Assembly: GCA_964605385.1 (NCBI GenBank)
Contig: CAZSCK010000006.1
Span: 1 to 59,161, forward strand
DNA length: 59,161 nucleotides
Reading direction: 5' to 3'
From: JAGLTQ01 sp964605385
Lineage (GTDB): Bacteria; Pseudomonadota; Gammaproteobacteria; UBA6429; Thiohalophilaceae
The position numbers were made by a program, and so were the translations under genes. Within the stretch, counting starts at the first letter, position 1. Each line of letters begins with the position of its first letter. Under the pieces are notes generated by a model. That model ran no database searches, was not told the origin of the DNA, and was given only the letters and a program-made list of their open reading frames with translations. Of the stretch, positions 8,363-17,078 are shown piece by piece.

Positions 8363-9268
8363 GTGCCGGACTGGTTAAAAATTGAGCAGAAAATAAGCTC
8401 TGCTGTAGGTAAGCATTTTCAGCTCAAAAAACAATCTGCACTAGGCGGTGGTGACATTAATCAAGCCTATCGGATTGACGGTGTGATTAAAGAAAATAAT
8501 CAAAATAAAGCAGTTAGTTTTTTTATTAAACTTAATCAAAAAAGCCAGCTAGATATGTTTGCAGCGGAAGTTGCAGGGTTACAGGAAATCGAGAAGGCAC
8601 AGGCTATCCGGGTGCCGCATGTAATTTGTAGTGGTGTTGAAAAAAATCAAAGTTATCTTATCCTGGAAAATTTATCACTGGTTACTAGTGGTGCAGATTC
8701 AGCAAAACGATTAGGCCAGCAATTAGCCGCTATGCATAAAACCACATCACAACAATTTGGCTGGTTGCGCGATAATACTATAGGTTCAACTCGGCAAATA
8801 AATACCAAAACAGAAAACTGGATTGATTTTTGGCGTGAGTACCGCTTAGGCTTTCAACTTAACCTGGCAAAACAAAATGGAGCGGGTCACTTTTTATATA
8901 TGAAAGGTGAAAAACTATTAAATAATTTGGAATCATTGTTTATTGATTATGAGCCTGTAGCATCTTTACTGCATGGTGATTTATGGTTGGGAAATTACGG
9001 CTACTTAAAAGATGGTGCTCCGGTTATTTTTGATCCGGCAGTTTATTATGGTGATCGAGAAACAGATATCGCGATGACGGAATTATTTGGTGGGTTTTCT
9101 GCAGAATTTTATTCTAGCTATAATGAAGTTTGGCCATTAGATAGTGGTTACCAGCAACGTAAAGTTTTATATAACCTTTACCATATCTTAAATCATTATA
9201 ATTTATTTGGTGGTGGCTATGCGATGCAAGCAGAAAGAATGATAGAACAATTATTAGTTAAGCTTTAA
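8363..9268 (+). CDS. Fructosamine kinase family protein
   Basis: A 301-residue kinase of the fructosamine/ketosamine-3-kinase family, which phosphorylates sugar adducts on proteins so that they can be removed. An N-lobe motif LGGGDINQAYRI (residues 27-38) corresponds to the family signature. The catalytic loop LLHGDLWLGN and the metal-binding stretch VIFDPAVYYGDRETDIAM are both present, so the enzyme should be active. The GTG start at 8363 is preceded by a good ribosome-binding site, AGGAG seven bases upstream. It is transcribed away from the DnaA-box region. Confidence 0.9.
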   Translation: MPDWLKIEQKISSAVGKHFQLKKQSALGGGDINQAYRIDGVIKENNQNKAVSFFIKLNQKSQLDMFAAEVAGLQEIEKAQAIRVPHVICSGVEKNQSYLILENLSLVTSGADSAKRLGQQLAAMHKTTSQQFGWLRDNTIGSTRQINTKTENWIDFWREYRLGFQLNLAKQNGAGHFLYMKGEKLLNNLESLFIDYEPVASLLHGDLWLGNYGYLKDGAPVIFDPAVYYGDRETDIAMTELFGGFSAEFYSSYNEVWPLDSGYQQRKVLYNLYHILNHYNLFGGGYAMQAERMIEQLLVKL

Positions 9269-9373
9269 TTTAAAACCTTTTCATAATTAACTATTTAGTA
9301 TATTTAATTTTTTTATAGAGTATTTTAAATAACCGTTTTGCAGGAAATATCTTTCGCAGAACTTATAATGTTA

Positions 9374-9447
9374 GTAGCCCGGATGAAATGAAATCCGGGA
9401 AATAATGCTTAAAGACCCCGGATTTCGCTGTGCTGCATCCAGGCTAC
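9374..9447. repeat. REP-like palindromic repeat, family A copy 5
   Basis: A 74-bp copy with arms GTAGCCCGGATG and CATCCAGGCTAC, in the region between the fructosamine kinase gene and a small minus-strand gene. No further copy was noticed to the right of this one. Confidence 0.75.
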
Positions 9448-9543
9448 GTAAATATAAAGATGGACTGTTACAAATTATCAAGACGGTAACTGAACGGCTA
9501 GATTCATTGCCCCTTATTTATCTGAGGGGGGTAATAATCCGTA

Positions 9544-9720
9544 TTACATGCAATCCTTTTCCTGGCAAACCAACTCGCTACGAGCGGCATTAACTCTATT
9601 TAAAAGGATGGCATAGTTAGCCGCATCATCTGCAGATTCAAGAGGGCCTTCTAGCCCTACAGGTGTTTTTACACACCATCCATCACCACAAGGTTGGATT
9701 AAAGTTGCATCAAAAGTCAT
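9544..9720 (-). CDS. Small cysteine-containing protein, 58 residues, unknown
   Basis: A 58-codon reading frame with a near-ideal start: AGGAGG lies six bases before the ATG at 9718-9720 on the minus strand. The protein begins MTFDATLIQPC and ends CQEKDCM. It has two Cys pairs, CGDGWC near residue 11 and CQEKDC at 52-57, with an acidic-to-helical middle (LESADDAANYAILLNRV). No transmembrane segment or signal peptide is present. The strong ribosome-binding site and protein-like composition argue that it is real, although I do not recognise the family. It could bind a metal or form disulfides; that is inference only. Confidence 0.6.
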   Translation of the reverse strand: MTFDATLIQPCGDGWCVKTPVGLEGPLESADDAANYAILLNRVNAARSELVCQEKDCM

Positions 9721-9988
9721 GGTTCGCCTCCTAAATACTGTTTAATGGTCTATTCATTTGAAAATAGATGTTGAAGCAAGTTTAACGTTGTTTATCTTGC
9801 TTATAGGTAATCATAGCGAGGCTTTTAGCTTTTGTGAACTAGTTCACATAACTTTAATAAAATATATTCTAAAACCCATAAAAGCCATTATAAATGAAAA
9901 TTTTGTCTATTTAGCACCACTATATGATAAGTTAAATGAAATATAAGGCTATTTTCTTATTTTTTAGCTCGGTGGGTTGAAATGTCCA

Positions 9989-10735
9989 CTAACTCGCGTC
10001 TTTTACCGAGTAAAGTGGGTTTAATGCGGTCTTTAGGCTCTTAAATAAGCCGGTGTTGTGGGTTTCTTCTTTTGCCAAGAGTTTTTTCATGTGCTCTCGT
10101 TCTGTGGGCATATTGAAGCAAGCGGGACAAGAATCGGGGATCACGGGTAAAGCAACTTCTTGTGAAAATTCAATAGTTTGGCGCTCTCTTACATAGATCA
10201 TTGGACGAATTATTCGGATGTCTCCGTCCTGGTTAGTGTAATTAGCCTTCATTGTCCTCAATTGCCCACCATGAAATGCTGACATTAAGAAGCTTTCGGC
10301 CAAATCATCTAAATGTTGTCCTAAAGCGAGTACATTGTAGTTTTCTCTGCGGGCGGTGGAATACATAATTCCGCGTTTCATGCGCGAGCAAAATGAACAA
10401 AATGAATCATTTGTCATTTGTTCTTCAGCTTGTTTGACCATGTCATTTTTTTCATAAAAATAGGGAACATCCAGTTCTGCTAAATAATTTTTCAGTACCG
10501 AAGGGTTAAAACCTTCAATTTCCGGGTCAATGGTTATCGCAGTAATGGAGAATTTAATTGGTGCATGGCGTTGTAAGTGGCGTAATGCATGCAAAAGGGT
10601 CAAAGAATCTTTGCCACCTGAAAGCCCGAGTAATACGCGGTCACCTTCTTTTATCATTTCAAATTCAACCACGGCCTGACCAATGGGGCGCATTAAAGAT
10701 TTTGGCATTTTTATGATTTGTTGTTTTTTAGTCAT
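9989..10735 (-). CDS. TtcA-like PP-loop ATPase (tRNA 2-thiocytidine synthesis)
   Basis: A 248-residue cytoplasmic enzyme of the TtcA/TilS group. The ATP pyrophosphatase P-loop SGGKDS is at residues 39-44. Two cysteine pairs, CSFC (113-116) and CPAC (203-206), match the positions that bind the Fe-S cluster in TtcA. The conserved LALGQHLDDLAES follows the first pair. TtcA uses ATP and sulfide to thiolate C32 of certain tRNAs. Compared with E. coli TtcA (about 311 residues) the protein is shorter and several motif residues differ, so it may be a paralogue. It faces a rhodanese gene, a possible sulfur donor, across an 87-bp divergent promoter region. Confidence 0.8.
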   Translation of the reverse strand: MTKKQQIIKMPKSLMRPIGQAVVEFEMIKEGDRVLLGLSGGKDSLTLLHALRHLQRHAPIKFSITAITIDPEIEGFNPSVLKNYLAELDVPYFYEKNDMVKQAEEQMTNDSFCSFCSRMKRGIMYSTARRENYNVLALGQHLDDLAESFLMSAFHGGQLRTMKANYTNQDGDIRIIRPMIYVRERQTIEFSQEVALPVIPDSCPACFNMPTEREHMKKLLAKEETHNTGLFKSLKTALNPLYSVKDAS

Positions 10736-10822
10736 GAGTCTATTGTTATGATAATTTGAAGAAATAGCCTATTCGTACTCTATAATAAGAGTATAAATGA
10801 TTCAGCTCTGCTAAATGAAAAG

Positions 10823-11263
10823 ATGGATAATAAAATGGATGAAAATAGTGTAAAAATAGTCGGGCCGGTCGAAGCATATGATTTAGTTAAAAATGATCCG
10901 CGTGCTTTATTGATAGATGTACGTTCAAATATGGAATTTTTATTCATCGGACATCCGGTCGATGCAATTAGTATTCCCTGGATAGACGAACCGGATTGGG
11001 TGATTAATCCACATTTTGCATCTGAGGTACGAAAGCTAATATTAGGCGGTTTGGAGCATGATAGTGGTGGCCACAATGTACCGATTTTCTTAATTTGTCG
11101 CAGTGGTAAACGTTCTATGGAGGCGGGAAAACTGCTATTAAATGAGGGTTTTCATGATGTTTATAATATTGCAGATGGCTTTGAAGGCGAGTTAAATGAA
11201 AACCATCATCGTAGTACCTTAGCCGGTTGGCGTTTTGAAGGTTTGCCCTGGAATCAATGCTAG
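10823..11263 (+). CDS. Rhodanese-like sulfurtransferase
   Basis: A single-domain 146-residue rhodanese. The active-site loop is CRSGKRS with the nucleophilic Cys at 92; the CH2-type motif LLIDVRSNMEF is at residues 29-39. Such proteins carry a persulfide and pass sulfur to acceptors. The sequence is close in style to rhodaneses of sulfur-oxidising bacteria that carry FEG(E/D)LN and GWR near the C-terminus. It is divergent from the TtcA-like gene, so thiolation of tRNA is one plausible use. The ATG at 10823 is used here; another in-frame ATG at 10835 cannot be excluded. Confidence 0.88.
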   Translation: MDNKMDENSVKIVGPVEAYDLVKNDPRALLIDVRSNMEFLFIGHPVDAISIPWIDEPDWVINPHFASEVRKLILGGLEHDSGGHNVPIFLICRSGKRSMEAGKLLLNEGFHDVYNIADGFEGELNENHHRSTLAGWRFEGLPWNQC

Positions 11264-11276
11264 CCGTTTTAGCTTT

Positions 11277-11705
11277 ATGAGAAAACCCATTGAAATTATT
11301 AAAGGCGAAAAATCATTACGCCTAAATTTTTATATTATTATTGCGTCTTATTTACTTTTAATTATCTTATTTGAACCGGTTATTGATTTTTTTCTGCTTT
11401 CATTTTTTGAACAAAAAAATCCTTCCTCTATTGAACTCATTAATAAATTAAAGTTAATTGTGAGTATGCTTATTTATACGGTAGTAGGTTTAATCCCCGC
11501 CTTTTTTGCCAGCTGGTTTGGTTATCGCATTGTGGCCTCATCCAAACTGCCTCCGGTTTTGTTGTCAGGTAAAACACGTTTCCCTTTTACTGTTGTTGCC
11601 ATTAAAGGCAAACCTGCCAAAATGTTTGGTGTGTTAATTATTATTGTTTCACTGGTGCTTATTTTTCAGCTACTTTTATACGCAGTAAAAGTTTTAATTT
11701 TATAG
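11277..11705 (+). CDS. Small integral membrane protein, unknown
   Basis: A 142-residue protein when read from the ATG at 11277; the frame is open to 11235 but that would overlap the rhodanese end. Three hydrophobic helices are apparent (about 17-37, 56-80 and 112-138) with a basic loop between the second and third. No motif is recognised. It starts 13 bases after the rhodanese stop, so the two are likely co-transcribed. Function unknown. Confidence 0.65.
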   Translation: MRKPIEIIKGEKSLRLNFYIIIASYLLLIILFEPVIDFFLLSFFEQKNPSSIELINKLKLIVSMLIYTVVGLIPAFFASWFGYRIVASSKLPPVLLSGKTRFPFTVVAIKGKPAKMFGVLIIIVSLVLIFQLLLYAVKVLIL

Positions 11706-11856
11706 TTTATGCTGATTTAGATAATTTAAATTAAATATTCATTAAGGTGCCATGTGTTCATTTCTATATTTGGCATTTCAGGTTTAACCGTGTTCCCGCT
11801 GCCTCAAACCTGTTAATATTGTCCTGTTTTTATTCCCGTAAAGAGACCGCACTAAA

Positions 11857-14800
11857 ATGGCTAATATCCAGGAAATTCTTAAGCAACGTATTCTTATTCT
11901 TGATGGCGCAATGGGTAGTTTAATCCAGACGTATAAACTGGATGAAGCGGGTTATCGTGGTGAGCGTTTTGCCGATTGGCCATCAGATGTAAAAGGTAAT
12001 AATGATTTACTGGTATTGACTCAGCCGCAAATTATTAAAGATATTCACACTGCCTACCTTGAAGTGGGTGCAGATATTGTCGAAACCAACACCTTTAATG
12101 CCACCTCAATTTCCATGGCTGATTACGGTATGGAAGAGCTGACTTATGAAATTAATAAAGAAGCTGCCAAAATTGCGCGTGAAGCATGTGATGATATTGA
12201 AAAGAAAGTTGCCGACAAACCACGTTTTGTTGCTGGTGTATTAGGCCCAACGAATAGAACATGTAGCTTATCGCCAGATGTGAATAACCCTGGTTTTCGT
12301 AACATCACTTTTGATATCTTAAAAGAAGCCTACCTTGAATCATTAAGCGGTTTGGTTGATGGTGGTGCAGATATTATTTTGGTCGAAACTATTTTTGATA
12401 CTTTGAATGCTAAAGCGGCGTTGTTTGCGATTGAAGAGTATTTTGATAAAAACAACATAACTTTGCCAGTGATGATATCCGGTACCATTACCGATGCGTC
12501 AGGTCGTACTTTATCAGGTCAAACAGCAGAAGCATTCTGGAATTCGTTGAACCATATCAACCCCATTAGTTTTGGTTTTAACTGTGCCTTAGGTGCAACA
12601 GAGCTGCGCCCTTATATTGAAGAGATTGCTGGTTTAGCTAACTGCCACATTAATACTCACCCAAATGCCGGTTTACCAAATGAATTTGGTGAATATGATG
12701 AAACGCCCGAAGCAATGGCTGCTGAAATTGAAGACTGGGCTAAAAATGGTTATCTCAATATTATCGGTGGTTGCTGTGGTACAACCCCTGCGCACATTAA
12801 AGCGATTGCCGAAGCAGTTAGTAAATACCCGCCACGTAAAATTCCTGAAGTACCGGTTGCTTGTCGTTTAAGTGGTTTAGAACCTTTTAATATCACTAAA
12901 GATTCTTTATTTGCGAATGTGGGTGAACGAACTAACGTTACTGGTTCAGCAAAATTCAAACGTTTAATTTTAGAAGAGCAATATGATGAAGCGCTAACAG
13001 TTGCGCGTGAGCAAGTTGAAAATGGCGCACAGATCATAGACATCAATATGGACGAAGGCATGCTTGATGGCTCGCATGCAATGAAAACATTTTTAAACCT
13101 GATCGCATCTGAACCTGATATTTCGCGTGTGCCGATCATGATTGATTCATCAAAATGGCCGATCATTGAAGAAGGTTTAAAGTGTATTCAGGGTAAAGGT
13201 ATTGTAAATTCAATTTCACTCAAAGAAGGTGAAGAGAATTTCATTAAACAAGCCAGGCTTTGCCGTCGTTATGGTGCCGCAATTATTGTTATGGCTTTTG
13301 ATGAAACCGGTCAAGCCGATACCATGCAACGTAAAATTGAAATTTGTACTCGTGCTTATAAAGTTTTAACTGAAAAAGTGAGCTTCCCACCTGAAGACAT
13401 TATTTTTGATCCCAATATTTTTGCTATTGCAACCGGTATAGACGAGCATAATAATTACGGTGTTGATTTCATTGAAGCCACCCGTGTGATTAAAGAGGCC
13501 CTACCGCATGCTATGGTCAGTGGTGGTGTTTCGAACGTTTCATTTTCTTTCCGTGGTAATAACCCTGTACGTGAAGCAATTCATGCAGTCTTTTTGTATT
13601 ACGCGATTAAAGCGGGTATGGACATGGGCATTGTTAATGCTGGCCAACTTGCCATTTTAGATGACATACCAAAAGAACTTCGAACAGCAGTTGAAGATGT
13701 TGTTTTAAATAAAGATGATGGTGCAACGGAACGTCTATTAGATATTGCAGCATCATTTATGGGTGATGGTTCAACCAGGAAAAAAGTCGAAGATTTAGAA
13801 TGGCGACAACTTCCTGTTGTTAAACGTATCGAGCATGCCTTAGTAAAAGGTATTGATACGTATGTTGAAGAAGATACTGAAGAAGCTCGTCAACAAGCTT
13901 CAGCTCCCATTGAAGTCATTGAAGGCCCACTCATGGATGGCATGAATGTGGTTGGTGATTTATTTGGCGACGGTAAAATGTTCTTACCCCAAGTCGTGAA
14001 GTCTGCCCGTGTTATGAAAAAAGCAGTAGCGTATTTACTTCCTTTTATTGAAGCAGAAAAAGGTGGTGACATACAAAGCAATGGGAAGATTTTAATGGCC
14101 ACCGTTAAGGGCGATGTGCATGACATTGGTAAAAATATTGTTGGTGTTGTATTACAGTGTAATAACTTTGAAATTGTTGATATGGGCGTGATGGTTGCAG
14201 CCAAAGATATTTTAGAAAAAGCCAAAGAAGAAAATGTTGATATTATTGGTTTAAGTGGTTTGATCACACCATCACTGGATGAAATGGTTCACATGGCCAA
14301 AGAAATGGAGCGTCTTGGTTTTGAAATCCCGATGATGATCGGGGGGGCAACAACATCAAAAGCACATACTGCGGTTAAGATAGATCAACACTATCATGGG
14401 CCAAACGTATGGGTTAAAGATGCTTCACGTGCGGTAGGTGTTGCGCAAAAACTCATAAGTAAAAATTCAAAAGAAGATTTTCTAAAAGAGATCAGTGCAG
14501 ATTATGAAAAAGTACGTGTCACACATGCAGGAAGACGTGCACAAACAAAATGGTTAACGCTGGAACAAGCGCGTGCGAATAAACAAAAAATTGACTGGGA
14601 TGAATATACGCCACCAGTGCCGAATGATTTAGGTTTGCAAGTTTTTGATGATATGCCATTAGAGTTTTTAGTGCCATACATTGATTGGACACCGTTCTTT
14701 CATACCTGGGAGTTAAAAGGCTCTTACCCGAAAATATTTAGTGATGCAGAAAAAGGTGAAGAAGCCACCAAATTATTTAACGATGCACAGGCAATGCTGG

Positions 14801-15576
14801 CGCAAATAGTGGATGAGCGCTGGATAAAAGCACGCGCCGTTGTTGGAATGTTCCCTGCTAATAGCATTAATGATGATGATATTGAAGTCTATACTGATGA
14901 ATCACGCGAAGAGGTTAAAGTAACCTTACATCACCTACGCCAGCAAACTGAACGTCCACCGGGCAAACCCAATAGAGCATTAGCTGATTTTGTTGCACCA
15001 AAAAATCAGGGTGTTAATGATTATATCGGAGCCTTTGTTGTAACGGCTGGACTTGGTATAACAAAACATATTGAACGTTTTAAGAAAGAGCATGATGATT
15101 ATAGTGTGATTATGTTACAAGCCTTAGCCGATCGTTTAGCGGAAGCCTTTGCAGAACATATGCATGATCGCATGCGTCATATGAACTGGGGTTATGAAAC
15201 TAACGTAGATGGAAAAATACACTGGACACCACGCAGTGGAATGGAAAAAGGTTTTGATAACCAGAAGTTAATTAAAGAAGATTATTCAAGCATTCGACCT
15301 GCTCCCGGTTACCCTGCATGTCCTGATCACACAGAAAAGCCATTGTTATGGAAGTTACTCGATGCAGAGAAAAATTCTGGTGTAGAACTAACCGATAGCT
15401 ATGCTATGTGGCCTGCTGCATCGGTAAGTGGCTGGTACTTTAGTCATCCTGATTCTAGTTACTTTGGTGTTGGTAAAATTAACCATGATCAAGTTGAAGA
15501 TTATGCTAAACGTAAAGGCTTAAGTTTGGCAGAAGCGGAACGCTGGTTAGCACCTAATCTTGGTTATGATGCATAA
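11857..15576 (+). CDS. metH: Cobalamin-dependent methionine synthase
   Basis: Transfers the methyl group of 5-methyltetrahydrofolate to homocysteine through methylcobalamin; cytoplasmic, last step of methionine synthesis. The 1,239 residues cover all four modules. These are the homocysteine domain with zinc ligands Cys243, Cys306 and Cys307, and the pterin-binding domain (about 345-620). The B12 cap and Rossmann domains have GDVHDIG, where His755 is the lower cobalt ligand. The reactivation domain (about 900-1235) includes RPAPGYPACPDH for S-adenosylmethionine. Length and order match E. coli MetH. No cobalamin or SAM riboswitch is evident in the 150 bp upstream. The stop is followed by an assembly gap lying in a repeat. 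Confidence 0.98.
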   Translation: MANIQEILKQRILILDGAMGSLIQTYKLDEAGYRGERFADWPSDVKGNNDLLVLTQPQIIKDIHTAYLEVGADIVETNTFNATSISMADYGMEELTYEINKEAAKIAREACDDIEKKVADKPRFVAGVLGPTNRTCSLSPDVNNPGFRNITFDILKEAYLESLSGLVDGGADIILVETIFDTLNAKAALFAIEEYFDKNNITLPVMISGTITDASGRTLSGQTAEAFWNSLNHINPISFGFNCALGATELRPYIEEIAGLANCHINTHPNAGLPNEFGEYDETPEAMAAEIEDWAKNGYLNIIGGCCGTTPAHIKAIAEAVSKYPPRKIPEVPVACRLSGLEPFNITKDSLFANVGERTNVTGSAKFKRLILEEQYDEALTVAREQVENGAQIIDINMDEGMLDGSHAMKTFLNLIASEPDISRVPIMIDSSKWPIIEEGLKCIQGKGIVNSISLKEGEENFIKQARLCRRYGAAIIVMAFDETGQADTMQRKIEICTRAYKVLTEKVSFPPEDIIFDPNIFAIATGIDEHNNYGVDFIEATRVIKEALPHAMVSGGVSNVSFSFRGNNPVREAIHAVFLYYAIKAGMDMGIVNAGQLAILDDIPKELRTAVEDVVLNKDDGATERLLDIAASFMGDGSTRKKVEDLEWRQLPVVKRIEHALVKGIDTYVEEDTEEARQQASAPIEVIEGPLMDGMNVVGDLFGDGKMFLPQVVKSARVMKKAVAYLLPFIEAEKGGDIQSNGKILMATVKGDVHDIGKNIVGVVLQCNNFEIVDMGVMVAAKDILEKAKEENVDIIGLSGLITPSLDEMVHMAKEMERLGFEIPMMIGGATTSKAHTAVKIDQHYHGPNVWVKDASRAVGVAQKLISKNSKEDFLKEISADYEKVRVTHAGRRAQTKWLTLEQARANKQKIDWDEYTPPVPNDLGLQVFDDMPLEFLVPYIDWTPFFHTWELKGSYPKIFSDAEKGEEATKLFNDAQAMLAQIVDERWIKARAVVGMFPANSINDDDIEVYTDESREEVKVTLHHLRQQTERPPGKPNRALADFVAPKNQGVNDYIGAFVVTAGLGITKHIERFKKEHDDYSVIMLQALADRLAEAFAEHMHDRMRHMNWGYETNVDGKIHWTPRSGMEKGFDNQKLIKEDYSSIRPAPGYPACPDHTEKPLLWKLLDAEKNSGVELTDSYAMWPAASVSGWYFSHPDSSYFGVGKINHDQVEDYAKRKGLSLAEAERWLAPNLGYDA

Positions 15577-15603
15577 TTACAAGTAAAATTTAATGCAAAG
15601 ATT

Positions 15604-15759
15604 TTGTAGGTCAGGCTTTAGCCTGAANNNNNNNNNNNNNNNNNNNNNNNNNNNNNNNNNNNNNNNNNNNNNNNNNNNNNNNNNNNNNNNNNNNNNNNNN
15701 NNNNNNNNNNNNNNNNNNNNNNNNNNNACGTCCATGTAGGCAAAGGATGACCTACAAAA
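15604..15759. repeat. TGTAGGTC-type inverted repeat (family B) interrupted by an assembly gap
   Basis: Left of the gap is TGTAGGTCAGGC followed by TTTAGCCTGA; right of it is GATGACCTACA. The outer TGTAGGTC/GACCTACA pair is the same as in the element at 41881. The N run (15628-15727) is not flanked by a shared 55-mer, so unlike four other gaps the missing sequence is real and of unknown length. A multi-copy repeat at this place would explain why assembly broke. Confidence 0.6.
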
Positions 15760-15823
15760 AGATATTATCAATGTCAGACTATTAGTTTGATGGCTATGTT
15801 AAAGGTAATAACGGTACTCTAAG

Positions 15824-16396
15824 TTGAAAACAACCTTCATACCCGAAGTCTTTATTTTAGCCTTACAAGTTGAGCTGGAAAATCAACCTAACGGTATTGG
15901 CGAATATGACTTGATGACAAATTTAAAGTCACAAGGTTATTTTAATTTTTTATCGCAACCCGCTTTACCTCATGAACTTTTCCAGGCTCATTTTTTTCTA
16001 TTCCATTCATTGTATTTGTTAAGCAATATCTTATTAGAACAAAAATCACACCTTTTGAATATTCATACTTTAAAAATACAGCTTCTGCCTTATCAAGCAG
16101 GTGAAAATAGTTTGCAGGTTGATGATAAATTAAAAGCCTATTATCTGGATTTTAACAATTTAGAAAATACCACAGAAGATGATGTTTATGATATGTTGTC
16201 GTCCTTCTGGAATAAATTTAATCGTTTTGACAACCGTGAAGAAGCATTAGACGAGCTAGGTTTAAAAGATCCCGTTAATGATAAAATCATAAAACAGGAA
16301 TATCGCCGTTTAATCATGCAACACCATCCGGATCGAGGTGGTGATACTGAAAAGCTACAAAAATTAAACGATGTTATAAAGCTGTTATTAGGATAA
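15824..16396 (+). CDS. DnaJ-related protein with C-terminal J domain
   Basis: A 190-residue protein with the DNAJ_related N-terminal domain (about 5-90, including LFQAHFFLFHSLYLL). A C-terminal J domain follows (about 139-190) with HPD at 168-170 and the GGD that comes after it. J domains stimulate DnaK-type chaperones, so this is a putative DnaK co-chaperone without zinc-finger or substrate-binding regions. The start is taken as TTG at 15824 because the conserved domain begins only a few residues later and no ATG is available upstream in frame. It is followed after three bases by the HAD gene, suggesting co-transcription. Confidence 0.8.
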   Translation: MKTTFIPEVFILALQVELENQPNGIGEYDLMTNLKSQGYFNFLSQPALPHELFQAHFFLFHSLYLLSNILLEQKSHLLNIHTLKIQLLPYQAGENSLQVDDKLKAYYLDFNNLENTTEDDVYDMLSSFWNKFNRFDNREEALDELGLKDPVNDKIIKQEYRRLIMQHHPDRGGDTEKLQKLNDVIKLLLG

Positions 16397-16399
16397 ATA

Positions 16400-16999
16400 G
16401 TGAAAATAAAAAATGTAATTTTTGATTTAGGTGCAGTAATGTTTAACTGGAATCCAAAAGGGATTACAGAAAATTTTACTGAAGATGTTGGATTGCAAAA
16501 AAAAATTCAATCAAAACTTTACTATCATCAAGACTGGATAGATTTTGATTGCGCGCTGTTAACAGAAGAAGAAACAACTAAGCGTGCAAGTGAACGACTT
16601 GAAATATCATTAATAGATGCTGATAAATTATTCAGGCAAACAAAAGAATCATTAACTTTAATTTCTAAAACCTTAGATGTGTTGAAGGATGTTAAAGAAA
16701 AAAATTTAAGAGCATATTGTTTATCGAATATCTCACCTGAATTATTCAATCACGTATCTGAGCGTCATGATTTATTTAAATTGTTTGATGGCATTGTGAC
16801 ATCAGGTGAAGAAAATATTGGCAAGCCGGATAAACAAATTTTTGAAATCCTATTAAATCGTTATAAGCTGAAAGCAAAAGAATGTTTGTTTATTGATGAT
16901 AGTAATGCAAATACCAGTACAGCGACGAAACTGGGTATTACAGCGATTACATTCAAAGGTTTAGATTCTTGTTATAAAAAGATTTATTCCCATCTATAA
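16400..16999 (+). CDS. HAD-superfamily hydrolase, YihX-like
   Basis: A 199-residue phosphatase-type HAD protein. Motif I reads FDLGAV (Asp at residue 9) with Gly in the place of the second Asp, as in YihX-type sugar phosphatases. Motif II is CLSNIS, the Lys of motif III is in GKPDKQIF, and motif IV is FIDDSNAN. A helical cap (15-85) sits after motif I. A GTG start three bases after the DnaJ-related stop suggests translational coupling. The substrate is unknown; a hexose phosphate is the family guess. Confidence 0.82.
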   Translation: MKIKNVIFDLGAVMFNWNPKGITENFTEDVGLQKKIQSKLYYHQDWIDFDCALLTEEETTKRASERLEISLIDADKLFRQTKESLTLISKTLDVLKDVKEKNLRAYCLSNISPELFNHVSERHDLFKLFDGIVTSGEENIGKPDKQIFEILLNRYKLKAKECLFIDDSNANTSTATKLGITAITFKGLDSCYKKIYSHL

Positions 17000-17078
17000 G
17001 GGTGATTAGTTGTTTAAGACTGGGCTTCATTAGTTATTGTGTTATGGTTAAGTTTGACTTTATTTTAGGATGGTAGCG

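Noticed and set aside
9758..9946. 62-codon plus-strand frame before the TtcA-like gene
   Set aside because: TTG start without ribosome-binding site, weakly protein-like; probably the promoter region of the small gene at 9544-9720.
11706..11856. Cobalamin, SAH or SAM riboswitch ahead of metH
   Set aside because: The leader is only 150 bp and shows none of the conserved sequence boxes of these riboswitches; nothing to support it.
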